This document shows positions 43,675 to 52,434 of a stretch of 64,000 nt of DNA, piece after piece. Every line of letters begins with the position of its first letter. Position 1 is the first letter of the stretch. This DNA comes from Compostibacillus humi (GTDB lineage Bacteria; Bacillota; Bacilli; Bacillales; Amphibacillaceae), in the NCBI RefSeq assembly GCF_014637175.1, contig NZ_BMEV01000004.1:26648-90647 (forward strand). Reading direction: 5' to 3'. The notes beneath the pieces were generated by a model. That model saw nothing but the letters and a program-made list of their open reading frames with translations. It was not told the origin of the DNA and did not search any database. Position numbers and translations under genes: made by a program.

Positions 43675-45048
43675 ATGGGGCAATTAGAGGAAATGTTTCG
43701 TGTTGTCCTTTCCAGCGACCGAATGTCCGCCGAATTACATTGTACAGATGATTATGATCCTCTCCGGTGGGAAAATCCAGATAGAGAAGAAATGCTTGCA
43801 TTTTTAAGAAAAAATCAAGTGGAATATGGGCTGGACGAAAATATATTAAGAGAAGTGCTAAACAAAGGTACGACTTCTTTTCCGGTAACGATTGCCAGTG
43901 GAACTCCGCCGGTTCACGGCCAAGACGGCAAAATTGCCTATGAATTGGATATGAGCACAGAAATAAAACGGACTTCGGATTGGAACTTTCGTGATGTCAT
44001 GCGCATTCCTACGGTGGAAAAAGGACAAAAATTAGTCACTATCATTCCGCCAGCACCGGGAAAGGACGGAAAAGACGTATGCGGGAATGTTGTTCAAGCA
44101 AAACCGGGGAAGCCGATTAAGCTTATTGCCGGGAAAAATGTTGAGTATAAGGAAAATGAAAGTGCCTTTTATGCCACTGAGGCAGGACAATTATCCATCG
44201 TCGGAAAGTATGTCCATGTATACCCGGTGTTTGAAGTCCGAGAAACATTATCGATGAAAAGCGGCAACTTGGATTTTATCGGGACAATTGTCATTCGGGG
44301 TGACGTACCTAGCGGTTTTATGGTAAAGGCAGGCGGAGACATAAAAATTTACGGTATGGTAGAAGCTGCTGAAATAATTTCCGGAGGTTCTGTTTATATT
44401 TCGGAAGGGATATCCGGACAAATGAAGGGAAAAGTTGAGGCAAAGGAAAATATAACGATAGGTTATATTAATCAAGGAAATGTTCAAGCCGGAAACAATT
44501 TATACGTGGAAAACTCCATCTTTCACAGCAAATGCATCGTGAAAAATGAAGTTTATTGTCAGCGCGGCAGCATCATCGGCGGTTTTATCTCGGCAGGAAA
44601 ATCGGTCGAAGCAAAAGATATCGGCAACCGGTTAAGCACAAAAACGGAAATTGTATTCGGCGTTCATAAACTTAATTTTGAAAAAGAACAAATGTTGATT
44701 GGAAAGAAAAAAGAATTGTTAGAAACATTGAGAAAGCTGGAACTCCTCGGCAAGAAATTAAGAGAACAAGACTTGGCGAATAATCCGAAACTAAGAATCT
44801 CCCTATTAAGACAGCGGAATGCGAGCGAAAAGACAAAAAAACAATTGGCGAAAATCGATGAAACGTTAACTCAGCTTCATTCGCAAATCGGCGATTTTCA
44901 AACAGCGAATTTGACTGTCCGCAATAATTTATATCAAAATGTAACGGTTTCCTTTGGCAAATATAAACGAACAATCGAAAAGGATTTTCATTTTGTGCGG
45001 GTATTTTTGCAGGATAATGAAATTGTAATTGAACCGCTATACAATTAA
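43675..45048 (+). CDS. DUF342/FapA family protein
   Basis: This 457-residue protein has the DUF342 (FapA) fold: an N-terminal domain (about 1-170), a right-handed beta-helix of glycine-rich turns (about 180-315, e.g. GTIVIRGDVPSGFMVKAGGDI then GKVEAKENITIGYINQGNV; each quoted as a short part of the repeat), then a C-terminal coiled coil (about 325-405). The family is widespread in motile Firmicutes between sigD and rpsB. Its molecular role is unclear; a polymer-forming or cell-envelope scaffold role is suggested by the fold. AGGAG precedes the ATG. Confidence 0.88.
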   Translation: MGQLEEMFRVVLSSDRMSAELHCTDDYDPLRWENPDREEMLAFLRKNQVEYGLDENILREVLNKGTTSFPVTIASGTPPVHGQDGKIAYELDMSTEIKRTSDWNFRDVMRIPTVEKGQKLVTIIPPAPGKDGKDVCGNVVQAKPGKPIKLIAGKNVEYKENESAFYATEAGQLSIVGKYVHVYPVFEVRETLSMKSGNLDFIGTIVIRGDVPSGFMVKAGGDIKIYGMVEAAEIISGGSVYISEGISGQMKGKVEAKENITIGYINQGNVQAGNNLYVENSIFHSKCIVKNEVYCQRGSIIGGFISAGKSVEAKDIGNRLSTKTEIVFGVHKLNFEKEQMLIGKKKELLETLRKLELLGKKLREQDLANNPKLRISLLRQRNASEKTKKQLAKIDETLTQLHSQIGDFQTANLTVRNNLYQNVTVSFGKYKRTIEKDFHFVRVFLQDNEIVIEPLYN

Positions 45049-45065
45049 ATTAGGAAGTGATGTGC

Positions 45066-45368
45066 TTGAGCTTAAAATCTGTAGAGATGCAAGTGGCACT
45101 TCCGAGGACACAAGATGCAGGCAAACTTCAAGAGCAAATGCAAAAAAACCATCAGCATTTCCAGGAGTCCCTTGCAGCTGTTCGCCTAAAGCAAGAAGAA
45201 TTAAAACGGAAAAAGACGAATCAAATGGAAAATACGAAAAATTTAACGATTAAACGGGAAGAACGAAAGAAAGAACAGAACAACAATGAACAGGTAAGCA
45301 AAAATAAAAAGCGAAGAAATCAAGTGAAGCATCCCTATTTAGGGAAAAAAATCGATCTGAATGGATAG
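45066..45368 (+). CDS. Small charged coiled-coil protein, function unknown
   Basis: This 100-residue, very basic and glutamine-rich protein starts with MSLKSVEMQVALPRTQDAGK and ends in HPYLGKKIDLNG. Both ends look conserved in homologues next to DUF342 genes as I remember them; the middle (about 20-85) is coiled coil. TTG 45066 is the best start (AGGAAG 8 bases upstream); in-frame GTG 45057 and ATG 45060 overlap the SD. It has no membrane segment. I do not know its function. Confidence 0.78.
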   Translation: MSLKSVEMQVALPRTQDAGKLQEQMQKNHQHFQESLAAVRLKQEELKRKKTNQMENTKNLTIKREERKKEQNNNEQVSKNKKRRNQVKHPYLGKKIDLNG

Positions 45369-45378
45369 TAGGGATAAT

Positions 45379-45816
45379 ATGGTTGCTCTTCTTTTACTGA
45401 TAAGCTTTATTCTCCATATCATTACATTGTTTTCCCTGTATATGCTTTTTCAGCAATATAAAAAGGGAAATGCTTTAGAATCAAAAGAAATTATCGAACT
45501 TATGGAGACGTACTTGGAAGAAATTAAAGAGGAAAATAATCGTTTGCAAAACTATATACATTCCCTGGAAAGAGAAAAAGACAACGCTCCAGCAAAGACA
45601 GCTGCCAAAAGCGAATTGCCGGCTGAAGGAAATAAGGAAGAAGAATCTTTCGCCCTATCCCTTGCCGAGAAAATGAATGACCATATCGAAGCATCGTTAG
45701 AAGCGAAAGTGCTGCAGCTGCATCAGCAAGGAAAATCACTTGAGGAAATTGCCAAAACATTAAATTGCGGGAAAACCGAAGCGGAATTAATTATAAAATT
45801 TCAGCAAAAAATGTAA
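45379..45816 (+). CDS. swrB: SwrB-like membrane-anchored protein (DUF6115 type)
   Basis: This 145-residue protein has one N-terminal membrane segment (about residues 2-22), a coiled coil (about 30-65) and a C-terminal helix-turn-helix-like part (VLQLHQQGKSLEEIAKTLN, then CGKTEAELIIKFQQ). The position and layout match SwrB, the last gene of the B. subtilis fla/che operon, which activates export-gate maturation. ATG 45379 has AGGGA nearby; ATG 45361 overlaps the upstream gene and lacks a site. The symbol rests on layout and position. Confidence 0.8.
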   Translation: MVALLLLISFILHIITLFSLYMLFQQYKKGNALESKEIIELMETYLEEIKEENNRLQNYIHSLEREKDNAPAKTAAKSELPAEGNKEEESFALSLAEKMNDHIEASLEAKVLQLHQQGKSLEEIAKTLNCGKTEAELIIKFQQKM

Positions 45817-45826
45817 TAACTGAAAC

Positions 45827-45855
45827 TTGATTGTACCGTTTCGTTATGGTATATT
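45827..45855 (+). promoter_or_regulatory. Sigma-A promoter for rpsB-tsf
   Basis: TTGATT (45827-45832), a 17-base spacer and TATATT (45850-45855). It implies a leader of about 130 bases before rpsB. Confidence 0.7.
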
Positions 45856-45861
45856 AACTGA

Positions 45862-45990
45862 TGGTGTAAATACTCAAATACAAATTGAGTTAAAAATACA
45901 CACGTTCAGTAATGGACATGGCCGGTGCCGCAAAGGTCTCCATGGACAGATGATCTGAACGGAGGAAAAAACCAAACAGGAGGAAAGAAC
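45862..45990 (+). promoter_or_regulatory. Structured rpsB leader
   Basis: The leader has a small hairpin (ACTCAA 45872-45877 with TTGAGT 45885-45890). It also has a nested fold: the outer stem CGTTCAG (45903-45909) with CTGAACG (45955-45961) encloses CATGG (45917-45921) with CCATG (45940-45944). Two SD-like sequences (GGAGG at 45961 and AGGAGG at 45979) follow. Autoregulation by S2 is a reasonable guess. Confidence 0.55.
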
Positions 45991-46737
45991 ATGTCAGTAA
46001 TTTCAATGAAGCAGTTATTAGAAGCTGGTGTTCATTTTGGACACCAAACACGCCGCTGGAATCCGAAAATGAAGAAATATATCTTCACGGAACGGAACGG
46101 CATTTATATCATTGACCTGCAAAAAACTGTAAAAAAGGTTGATGAAGCTTACAATTTTGTGAAGGAGCTTGCAGCGAACGGCGGTACGATTCTTTTCGTT
46201 GGTACTAAGAAACAGGCACAAGAATCCGTACGTGAAGAAGCGATACGTTCCGGAATGTTCTATGTCAATCAGCGCTGGCTTGGCGGAACTTTAACGAACT
46301 TTCAAACAATTCGCAAACGTATTCAGCGTCTGAAAGATATTGAGCGCATGCAAGAGGATGGAACTTTTGATGTATTGCCGAAAAAAGAGGTAATAAACTT
46401 AGTCAAGGAAAAAGAACGTCTGGAAAAATTCCTTGGCGGGATTAAAGAAATGAAGCAGCTTCCAGATGCTTTATTTGTTATTGACCCAAGAAAAGAACGC
46501 ATTGCGATTGCCGAAGCGCGGAAATTAAATATTCCTATTATCGGCATCGTGGATACAAACTGTGATCCAGACGAAATTGACTACGTGATTCCGGCAAACG
46601 ACGATGCGATTCGTGCAGTTCGCTTATTGACTTCCAAAATGGCGGATGCTATTTTAGAGGTGAAACAAGGCGAAGTTATGGAAGAAGCTCCAGCTGAAGA
46701 AGCCGGAGAAGAAAAAGAAGCTGCTCCAGCAGAGTAA
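45991..46737 (+). CDS. rpsB: 30S ribosomal protein S2
   Basis: This 248-residue S2 protein has the signatures [20 protein letters not shown] (about 8-27), [26 protein letters not shown] (about 95) and [20 protein letters not shown] (about 185-204), and an acidic alanine/glutamate-rich tail. AGGAGG lies 9 bases before the ATG. The frame is open further upstream into the structured leader, but the S2 family starts here. Confidence 0.99.
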   Translation: MSVISMKQLLEAGVHFGHQTRRWNPKMKKYIFTERNGIYIIDLQKTVKKVDEAYNFVKELAANGGTILFVGTKKQAQESVREEAIRSGMFYVNQRWLGGTLTNFQTIRKRIQRLKDIERMQEDGTFDVLPKKEVINLVKEKERLEKFLGGIKEMKQLPDALFVIDPRKERIAIAEARKLNIPIIGIVDTNCDPDEIDYVIPANDDAIRAVRLLTSKMADAILEVKQGEVMEEAPAEEAGEEKEAAPAE

Positions 46738-46750
46738 GTTTAAAAAGGTG

Positions 46751-46787
46751 AAGGTGATAAGAGGGGAAGCCTTTTATCACCTTTTTT
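46751..46787 (+). terminator. Attenuator-type terminator between rpsB and tsf
   Basis: A 10-bp stem joins 46751-46760 and 46774-46783 with a 13-base loop and a T-run (46782-46787). tsf has no clear promoter after it, so partial read-through probably sets the S2 to EF-Ts ratio. Confidence 0.8.
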
Positions 46788-46876
46788 ACAAACAGGGAAG
46801 AAAATGGCTTTCCTGGCGGAGCCGCCTACATATTGGGCACACTCAAAATGTGAATGGGATTGAAGGAGGAAAAATG

Positions 46877-47761
46877 ATGGCAATTACAGCAAAAATGGTA
46901 AAAGAACTACGGGAAAAAACCGGCGCAGGAATGATGGATTGTAAAAAAGCACTGCAAGAAACCGATGGCGACATCGAAAAAGCAATTGACTACTTACGTG
47001 AAAAGGGAATTGCAAAGGCAGCGAAAAAAGCAAACCGCATTGCGGCTGAAGGCTCAACTGCAATTGCAGTGGACGGAAATACGGCTGTCTTGTTTGAAGT
47101 AAACTGTGAAACAGATTTTGTGACGAAAAACGACCAGTTTAAACAATTATTGAATGAGCTTGGCGAGCATTTAGTGAAGCAGAAGCCTGCTGACGTAGAA
47201 GAAGCATTGCAGCAAAAGCTTCACGGCGATGGTGATACGGTTGAAACGTTTATTAATGGAGCCATTGCAAAAATTGGCGAAAAAATTTCGCTGCGCCGCT
47301 TCCAAATTTTCGAAAAATCCGATCAGGATGCATTCGGTGCATATTTGCACATGGGCGGACGCATCGGAGTGTTGACAGTATTGGAAGGAACAAACGATGA
47401 AGAATTAGGGAAGGACATTGCAATGCATATTGCTGCTTCCAATCCTCGTTACGTTTCCCGGGATGATGTGAAGGAAGAAGAAGTAAACCACGAAAGAGAA
47501 ATTTTAAAACAACAGGCATTAAATGAAGGGAAACCGGAAAAAATCGTTGAAAAAATGGTGGAAGGCCGGTTAAACAAATTCTTTGAAGAAATTTGCCTGT
47601 TAGAACAAAGCTTTGTTAAAGATCCAGACCAAAAAGTGAAAAAATATGTGGAATCGAAAGGTGCTTCTGTGAAAGCCTTTGCCCGTTATGAAGTAGGAGA
47701 AGGTATGGAAAAACGGGAAGAAAATTTTGCGGAAGAAGTTATGAATCAAATGAAAAAATAA
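46877..47761 (+). CDS. tsf: Translation elongation factor Ts
   Basis: EF-Ts recycles EF-Tu by exchanging GDP for GTP. The 294-residue protein starts [26 protein letters not shown] (quoted in part as [19 protein letters not shown]), the family signature, followed by the core domain with [14 protein letters not shown] (about 74) and a coiled C-terminal part. The open frame runs 43 codons upstream through the terminator and is not coding there. Of the two adjacent ATGs (46874, 46877) I chose the second, which has better SD spacing. Confidence 0.99.
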   Translation: MAITAKMVKELREKTGAGMMDCKKALQETDGDIEKAIDYLREKGIAKAAKKANRIAAEGSTAIAVDGNTAVLFEVNCETDFVTKNDQFKQLLNELGEHLVKQKPADVEEALQQKLHGDGDTVETFINGAIAKIGEKISLRRFQIFEKSDQDAFGAYLHMGGRIGVLTVLEGTNDEELGKDIAMHIAASNPRYVSRDDVKEEEVNHEREILKQQALNEGKPEKIVEKMVEGRLNKFFEEICLLEQSFVKDPDQKVKKYVESKGASVKAFARYEVGEGMEKREENFAEEVMNQMKK

Positions 47762-47768
47762 CGTTACA

Positions 47769-47795
47769 TAGGGAACAATTAATTGTTCCCTATTT
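47769..47795 (+). terminator. Terminator or palindrome after tsf
   Basis: A perfect 24-base palindrome (47769-47792; arms of 12 bases, AATT at the centre) starts 8 bases after the tsf stop, with TTT after it. In RNA it folds as a 10-bp stem with a 4-base loop. Confidence 0.7.
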
Positions 47796-47835
47796 CCGCA
47801 TGCATGATTTAATACAGTTTTCTTTGGAGGTTACT

Positions 47836-48558
47836 ATGACATCAGCACGATACCGTAGAGTTGTATTAAAATTAAGTGGTGAAGCATTAAGCGGGGAACA
47901 AGGATTTGGAATCGATCCAAAGGTAATTCAGTCCATTTGTCAGCAAATTAAAGAAGTAGTAGAATTAGGCGTAGAAGTGGCGGTAGTTGTCGGCGGAGGC
48001 AACATTTGGCGCGGCAAAGTCGGGAGTCAAATGGGAATGGACCGGGCAACGGCGGATTATATGGGAATGCTTGCCACTGTCATGAATTCTTTAGCCTTGC
48101 AGGATGGTCTGGAAACAATCGGTATTCAAACCCGGGTTCAAACGTCCATAGAAATGCGCCAAGTCGCAGAACCATACATACGCAGAAAAGCAATTCGGCA
48201 CTTGGAAAAGAAACGGGTTGTCATCTTTGCGGCTGGGACCGGTAATCCTTACTTTTCGACGGATACAACCGCTGCTCTCCGTGCGGCAGAAATCGAAGCA
48301 GAAGTAATTTTAATGGCGAAAAACAATGTAGACGGAGTGTATACCGACGACCCGAAAGTGAATAAAAATGCTAAAAAATATGACAGTCTTTCTTATATGG
48401 AAATGTTAAACGAAGGATTAGGAGTAATGGACTCTACCGCATCTTCCCTTTGTATGGATAACGATATTCCGCTTATTGTCTTTTCCATTACGGAAGAAGG
48501 AAATATTAAACGGGCGGTGCAAGGGGAAACAATAGGAACAATAATAAGGGGGAAATAA
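47836..48558 (+). CDS. pyrH: UMP kinase PyrH
   Basis: PyrH phosphorylates UMP to UDP. The 240-residue amino-acid-kinase-fold protein has [19 protein letters not shown] (about 10-28), [11 protein letters not shown] (about 50), [17 protein letters not shown] (about 66) and [10 protein letters not shown]. The true ATG is 47836, 5 bases after GGAGG; the upstream in-frame ATG lies at the end of the tsf palindrome region. frr starts 1 base after its stop. Confidence 0.99.
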   Translation: MTSARYRRVVLKLSGEALSGEQGFGIDPKVIQSICQQIKEVVELGVEVAVVVGGGNIWRGKVGSQMGMDRATADYMGMLATVMNSLALQDGLETIGIQTRVQTSIEMRQVAEPYIRRKAIRHLEKKRVVIFAAGTGNPYFSTDTTAALRAAEIEAEVILMAKNNVDGVYTDDPKVNKNAKKYDSLSYMEMLNEGLGVMDSTASSLCMDNDIPLIVFSITEEGNIKRAVQGETIGTIIRGK

Positions 48559-48559
48559 T

Positions 48560-49114
48560 ATGGAGGATGTAATTAAATTAGCCAGGGAAAGAATGGGTCA
48601 GGCAGTGCAGTCTTTTACAAAAAGTTTAGCAACGGTTCGTGCCGGGAGAGCGAATCCTAGTTTATTGGATAACGTTTATGTTGATTATTACGGTGCATCG
48701 ACTCCATTAAATCAATTGGCAAATGTTTCTGCACCGGAAGCGAGATTGCTCGTCGTAACTCCTTATGACAAATCTGCATTAGCAGATATTGAAAAGGCAA
48801 TTCAAAAAGCAGATTTAGGTTTAAGCCCGTCTAACGATGGCAATGTTATTCGGATTAACATTCCTCCGCTGACAGAGGAAAGACGGAGAGAATTGGTTAA
48901 AGTTGTGAACAAGTATGCAGAAGATTATCGTGTACAAGTTCGGAACGTCCGCCGGGATTGCAATGACCAATTGAAAAAGGACGAGAAAAACGGCGAAATT
49001 ACCGAAGATGAACTAAGAAATTTACAGGATAAAGTCCAAAAGGAAACAGACGACCATATTGCCAAAATCGACCAGCTGGCAAAAGAAAAAGAAAATGAAA
49101 TTATGGAAGTATAA
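48560..49114 (+). CDS. frr: Ribosome recycling factor
   Basis: RRF splits post-termination ribosomes with EF-G. The 184-residue protein has the two-domain layout: long helices (about 1-29 and 105-184) with a beta domain between, and signatures [15 protein letters not shown] (about 24), [14 protein letters not shown] (about 45) and [16 protein letters not shown] (about 105). GGGGGAAAT precedes the ATG. Confidence 0.99.
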   Translation: MEDVIKLARERMGQAVQSFTKSLATVRAGRANPSLLDNVYVDYYGASTPLNQLANVSAPEARLLVVTPYDKSALADIEKAIQKADLGLSPSNDGNVIRINIPPLTEERRRELVKVVNKYAEDYRVQVRNVRRDCNDQLKKDEKNGEITEDELRNLQDKVQKETDDHIAKIDQLAKEKENEIMEV

Positions 49115-49127
49115 GAAAGAACCTTTT

Positions 49128-49189
49128 CTTATTTTACATTAATGTGTAAAATAAGGTTATGCCCTCTTGTAAAAGGGGGCTTTTCTTTT
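49128..49189 (+). terminator. Double terminator after frr
   Basis: An 11-bp stem (49128-49138 with 49145-49155) is followed by an 8-bp G/C-rich stem (GCCCTCTT 49161-49168 with AAGGGGGC 49173-49180) and TTTTCTTTT. The second is a classic intrinsic terminator. Confidence 0.85.
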
Positions 49190-49222
49190 CAGCCGAAAGA
49201 AATTACCCGATACAAATAAAGA

Positions 49223-49269
49223 TTGCCTGTTTTATTTAAGATTCTTTATACTTGAATGCGTAATATAAT
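49223..49269 (+). promoter_or_regulatory. Promoter candidates for uppS-cdsA
   Basis: Two overlapping options: TTGCCT (49223-49228) with an 18-base spacer and TATACT (49247-49252); and TTCTTT (49242-49247) with a 16-base spacer and a perfect TATAAT (49264-49269). A promoter is needed after the frr terminator. Confidence 0.5.
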
Positions 49270-49331
49270 ATAAATCTTAACATAACCTTTTTAAAGAAGA
49301 ACAGGTAATCAACATAATCGGAGGACAAATC

Positions 49332-50099
49332 ATGTCGATTAAAATCCCTTTTATAAAACATAAAGACAAAATAAAGGAACAGGAACAGCCGAACGAATTA
49401 AAGAATGTACCAGCACATGTGGCAATTATAATGGACGGAAACGGCAGATGGGCAAAAAAAAGAGGTTTGCCGCGCATTGCCGGCCATAATGAAGGGGTAC
49501 ATGCAGTAAATCGGGTCGTCAAAGCGGCGGCAGAGGCAAAAGTGGAAATACTTACCTTGTATGCTTTTTCAACCGAGAACTGGAAAAGACCTAAATCTGA
49601 GATTGACTATATAATGAAATTGCCGAAAGAATTTCTCCATATTTATTTGCCGGAACTGATGAAAAACAATGTGCGGATTCAAATGATTGGCGAGTTTGAC
49701 GAGCTGCCGGCCCATACAAAAGATGCGGTTAATTATGGCATAGAGCAAACGAAAAACAATACAGGAATGCTTCTAAACTTTGCCTTAAATTATGGGGGAA
49801 GACACGAAATTACGCAAGCTATCAAAAAAATGCTGGAAGATATAAATTGCTCAAAATTATCAATTGATCAAATTTCCGAAGATCATTTTTCCAATTATTT
49901 ATATACAAAAGGACTGCAGGATCCGGATTTATTAATACGTACGAGCGGGGAACAGCGGATCAGCAATTTCCTTCTCTGGCAGCTGGCATATACCGAATTG
50001 TGGTTTACCGATGTATTGTGGCCGGATTTTAATGAAGAAGTTTTTCGAAAGGCTCTGCAGGACTACCAAAACCGGAAACGAAGATTTGGAGGGCTTTAA
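49332..50099 (+). CDS. uppS: Undecaprenyl diphosphate synthase UppS
   Basis: UppS is a cis-prenyltransferase that builds the C55 lipid carrier for peptidoglycan and teichoic acids from farnesyl-PP and isopentenyl-PP. The 255-residue protein has the catalytic aspartate in AIIMDGNGRWAKKRGLPR (about residue 37), TLYAFSTENWKRP (about 78), and DPDLLIRTSGEQRISNFLLW (about 197-216). GGAGGACAA precedes the ATG. cdsA follows after 15 bases. Confidence 0.99.
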   Translation: MSIKIPFIKHKDKIKEQEQPNELKNVPAHVAIIMDGNGRWAKKRGLPRIAGHNEGVHAVNRVVKAAAEAKVEILTLYAFSTENWKRPKSEIDYIMKLPKEFLHIYLPELMKNNVRIQMIGEFDELPAHTKDAVNYGIEQTKNNTGMLLNFALNYGGRHEITQAIKKMLEDINCSKLSIDQISEDHFSNYLYTKGLQDPDLLIRTSGEQRISNFLLWQLAYTELWFTDVLWPDFNEEVFRKALQDYQNRKRRFGGL

Positions 50100-50114
50100 G
50101 GTGATGAATAAGAA

Positions 50115-50906
50115 ATGAAGCAGCGGATTATAACAGCGATACTGGCCCTAATCGTCTTTATCCCCTTTGTCGTTTACGGGAAGTGGCCTTTTACCGTTTT
50201 TGTATTTCTGATTGCAACGTTAGGATTTATGGAATTAATCCGAATGCGAAAGCTGGATTCTTACCTCGTACCGATCACTTTTTCTGTTCTTTTATTATGG
50301 ATTATTTTATTTCCTGAAAACGCCCGGCTATATGAAGATTTACATATTTCGAAACTGGAATTATGTACGTTGCTCCTGCTGCTCCTATTAGCTTATACCG
50401 TGCTGGTGAAAAACAAGTTTACTTTTGAAGATGCTGGATTTATGCTGCTGTCGGTATTTTATGTCGGAATCGGTTTTTTCTTTTTTCTGGAGACGCGGCA
50501 CGGAATCGACGGTCTGAAAAATATTATTTATGCCCTGCTCGTAATTTGGTCTACAGACACGGGCGCCTATTTCGTCGGACGAGCTTTCGGCAAACGAAAA
50601 TTATGGCCGAGCATCAGTCCGAATAAAACAGTAGAAGGAGCTATTGGCGGAATTGCCACGGCCTGTCTGGCTGTTTCTCTGTTCCATTTATTCAGTCCCT
50701 TTCCCCATTCCTTTCTATTCCTCATCATTGTAACGATGATGGCATCCATTTTTGGCCAAATGGGGGATTTAGTGGAATCTGCGTTTAAACGTAACTACGG
50801 AGTGAAAGATTCAGGCAATGTATTGCCGGGCCACGGGGGAATATTGGACCGTTTCGACAGTTTGTTATTCGTCTTGCCGTTTTTGCACATTATTCAATTT
50901 ATGTAA
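50115..50906 (+). CDS. cdsA: Phosphatidate cytidylyltransferase CdsA
   Basis: CdsA makes CDP-diacylglycerol from CTP and phosphatidic acid, the branch point for phospholipids. The 263-residue membrane protein has about seven hydrophobic segments and the C-terminal signature WSTDTGAYFVGRAFGKRK, SPNKTVEGAIGG, KDSGNVLPGHGGILDRFDS (about 230-248). AAGGTGATG precedes the ATG. In Bacillus dxr normally follows; here it does not. Confidence 0.98.
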   Translation: MKQRIITAILALIVFIPFVVYGKWPFTVFVFLIATLGFMELIRMRKLDSYLVPITFSVLLLWIILFPENARLYEDLHISKLELCTLLLLLLLAYTVLVKNKFTFEDAGFMLLSVFYVGIGFFFFLETRHGIDGLKNIIYALLVIWSTDTGAYFVGRAFGKRKLWPSISPNKTVEGAIGGIATACLAVSLFHLFSPFPHSFLFLIIVTMMASIFGQMGDLVESAFKRNYGVKDSGNVLPGHGGILDRFDSLLFVLPFLHIIQFM

Positions 50907-50982
50907 ACTGTAAGCATGAGAGGTGTTTTACTATATGTGCAAATCGCATACCAAATGATATGAATCCGGACGGATGTAAGGC

Positions 50983-51012
50983 TTGAACCGTTTCCGGCAA
51001 TCAGGGTAAACT
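50983..51012 (+). promoter_or_regulatory. Possible promoter for rseP
   Basis: TTGAAC (50983-50988), an 18-base spacer and TAAACT (51007-51012). The rest of the 148-base gap at 50907-51054 shows no gene and no recognisable piece of dxr. Confidence 0.4.
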
Positions 51013-51054
51013 GAATAAAAATATGGGTAATCTTTTACGAAGCCGTAAAAAAGG

Positions 51055-52341
51055 ATGGTGCTGGTTTTGACCACGATAATTGCATTTATATTGATGTTTG
51101 GACTCCTTGTCTTTGTTCATGAATGGGGACATATGATCTTTGCTAAGCGGGCAGGAATGCTTGTCAGAGAATTTGCCATCGGGTTTGGTCCGAAAATCTT
51201 CTCCTTTATCAAAAATGAAACTTTATATACAATCCGGTTAATTCCTGCCGGCGGTTATGTACGGGTTGCAGGGGACGACCCGGAAATCATCGAATTAAAG
51301 CCAGGGCATCTCGTCGGGTTAGAATTTAATGAAAAGGGCCTCGTATCCAAAATTGTCGTTAACAATAAATCCAAGCACCCCAATGCCAGAATTGTAGAAG
51401 TGGAAAAAGCTGATCTCGATCATCAGCTAATCATACACGGATATGAACCAGACAGCGAAGAGGAATTGCTGCGATTTAACGTAGACCGGGAAGCATTTTT
51501 TGTCATGGATGAGAAAGAAACGCAAATTGCCCCATATGATCGCCAGTTTGCTTCCAAAACTCCGGGCCAAAAAGCAATGCAATTGTTCGCCGGTCCGATG
51601 ATGAACTTTATATTGGCGATTATTCTCTTCATCATTATTGGGATTGTTCAAGGTGTCCCGGTAGAAGAAGCAAAAATGGGAGAAATTATCGCAAATAGTC
51701 CGGCAGAGGAAGCAGGATTCCAGACAAACGATGAAGTCATTCGAATTGGCGACCAGCCAATTTCTTCCTGGAGCGAATTTACTGCCATTGTCCGGGAAAA
51801 CCCGGGTGAAGAATTAACGATGGCAGTTCTTCGCAACGGCGAAGAGATCGAACTAAATGTCACTCCGAATGAAGCCGAAGCGATGAATGAAAAAGGTGAG
51901 CCGATACGCATCGGCCAAATCGGTGTGTATCAGGCGATGGAAAAATCTGTTATTGGAGCACTGAAAAACGGCTTCAGCCAGACGTATGAAATTACCCGCC
52001 TCGTTTTGACGAATCTAGGAATGCTTATCACTGGCCAAGTGCCGATTGATGTTTTATCTGGACCGGTAGGAATTTACGATACGACGGATCAGGTTGTCCA
52101 AACCGGTTTCATGAATTTTCTCTTATGGACAGCAATGCTGAGCGTAAACTTAGGTATTATTAATCTAGTTCCGCTGCCTGCATTAGATGGCGGCAGACTT
52201 TTGTTCGTTGGCATCGAAAAATTACGTGGCAAACCGGTACCTCCGGAAAAGGAAGGGATTTTTCATTTTATCGGTTTCGCATTATTAATGCTCTTAATGA
52301 TTGTCGTCACATGGAACGATATTCAACGGTTGTTTTTATAA
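51055..52341 (+). CDS. rasP: Site-2 metalloprotease RseP/RasP
   Basis: RasP is an intramembrane zinc protease that cuts anti-sigma factors (RsiW) and cell-division protein FtsL in B. subtilis. The 428-residue protein has the HExxH zinc site in VFVHEWGHMIFAKRAG (about residue 24), a PDZ domain (about 215-285), and LVPLPALDGGRLLF with the third ligand near residue 380, plus several membrane segments. The start is unsure: ATG 51055 (SD too close), GTG 51058 and TTG 51067 (AGGA about 11 bases upstream). Confidence 0.96.
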   Translation: MVLVLTTIIAFILMFGLLVFVHEWGHMIFAKRAGMLVREFAIGFGPKIFSFIKNETLYTIRLIPAGGYVRVAGDDPEIIELKPGHLVGLEFNEKGLVSKIVVNNKSKHPNARIVEVEKADLDHQLIIHGYEPDSEEELLRFNVDREAFFVMDEKETQIAPYDRQFASKTPGQKAMQLFAGPMMNFILAIILFIIIGIVQGVPVEEAKMGEIIANSPAEEAGFQTNDEVIRIGDQPISSWSEFTAIVRENPGEELTMAVLRNGEEIELNVTPNEAEAMNEKGEPIRIGQIGVYQAMEKSVIGALKNGFSQTYEITRLVLTNLGMLITGQVPIDVLSGPVGIYDTTDQVVQTGFMNFLLWTAMLSVNLGIINLVPLPALDGGRLLFVGIEKLRGKPVPPEKEGIFHFIGFALLMLLMIVVTWNDIQRLFL

Positions 52342-52366
52342 TAACTTGAAATAATCAAAAGAAATT

Positions 52367-52401
52367 AAACCCTTGTCTTGTTTAACGTTTGACAAGGGTT
52401 T
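52367..52401 (+). terminator. Terminator-like hairpin between rseP and polC
   Basis: A perfect 11-bp stem (AAACCCTTGTC 52367-52377 with GACAAGGGTTT 52391-52401) has a 13-base loop and a poor T-run. It occupies the place of proS. polC begins 33 bases later without a clear own promoter, so read-through is likely. Confidence 0.65.
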
Positions 52402-52434
52402 CCCTTTGAGAGCCCGAACGAGGAGGAGAAACGA

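Noticed and set aside
45925..45990. Upstream extension of rpsB by 22 codons
   Set aside because: The extension overlaps the structured leader and both SD sequences; S2 proteins start at the later ATG.
46748..46876. Upstream extension of tsf by 43 codons
   Set aside because: It runs through an intrinsic terminator hairpin, and EF-Ts begins at MAITAKM with its own SD.
47769..47792. Perfect palindrome after tsf as a protein-binding operator
   Set aside because: It lies directly after a stop codon and forms a good RNA hairpin with Ts following, so a terminator is the simpler reading.
50907..51054. Remnant of dxr in the cdsA-rseP gap
   Set aside because: No frame shows the GATGSIG nucleotide-binding start or any other Dxr motif. 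The gap looks like ordinary intergenic DNA.
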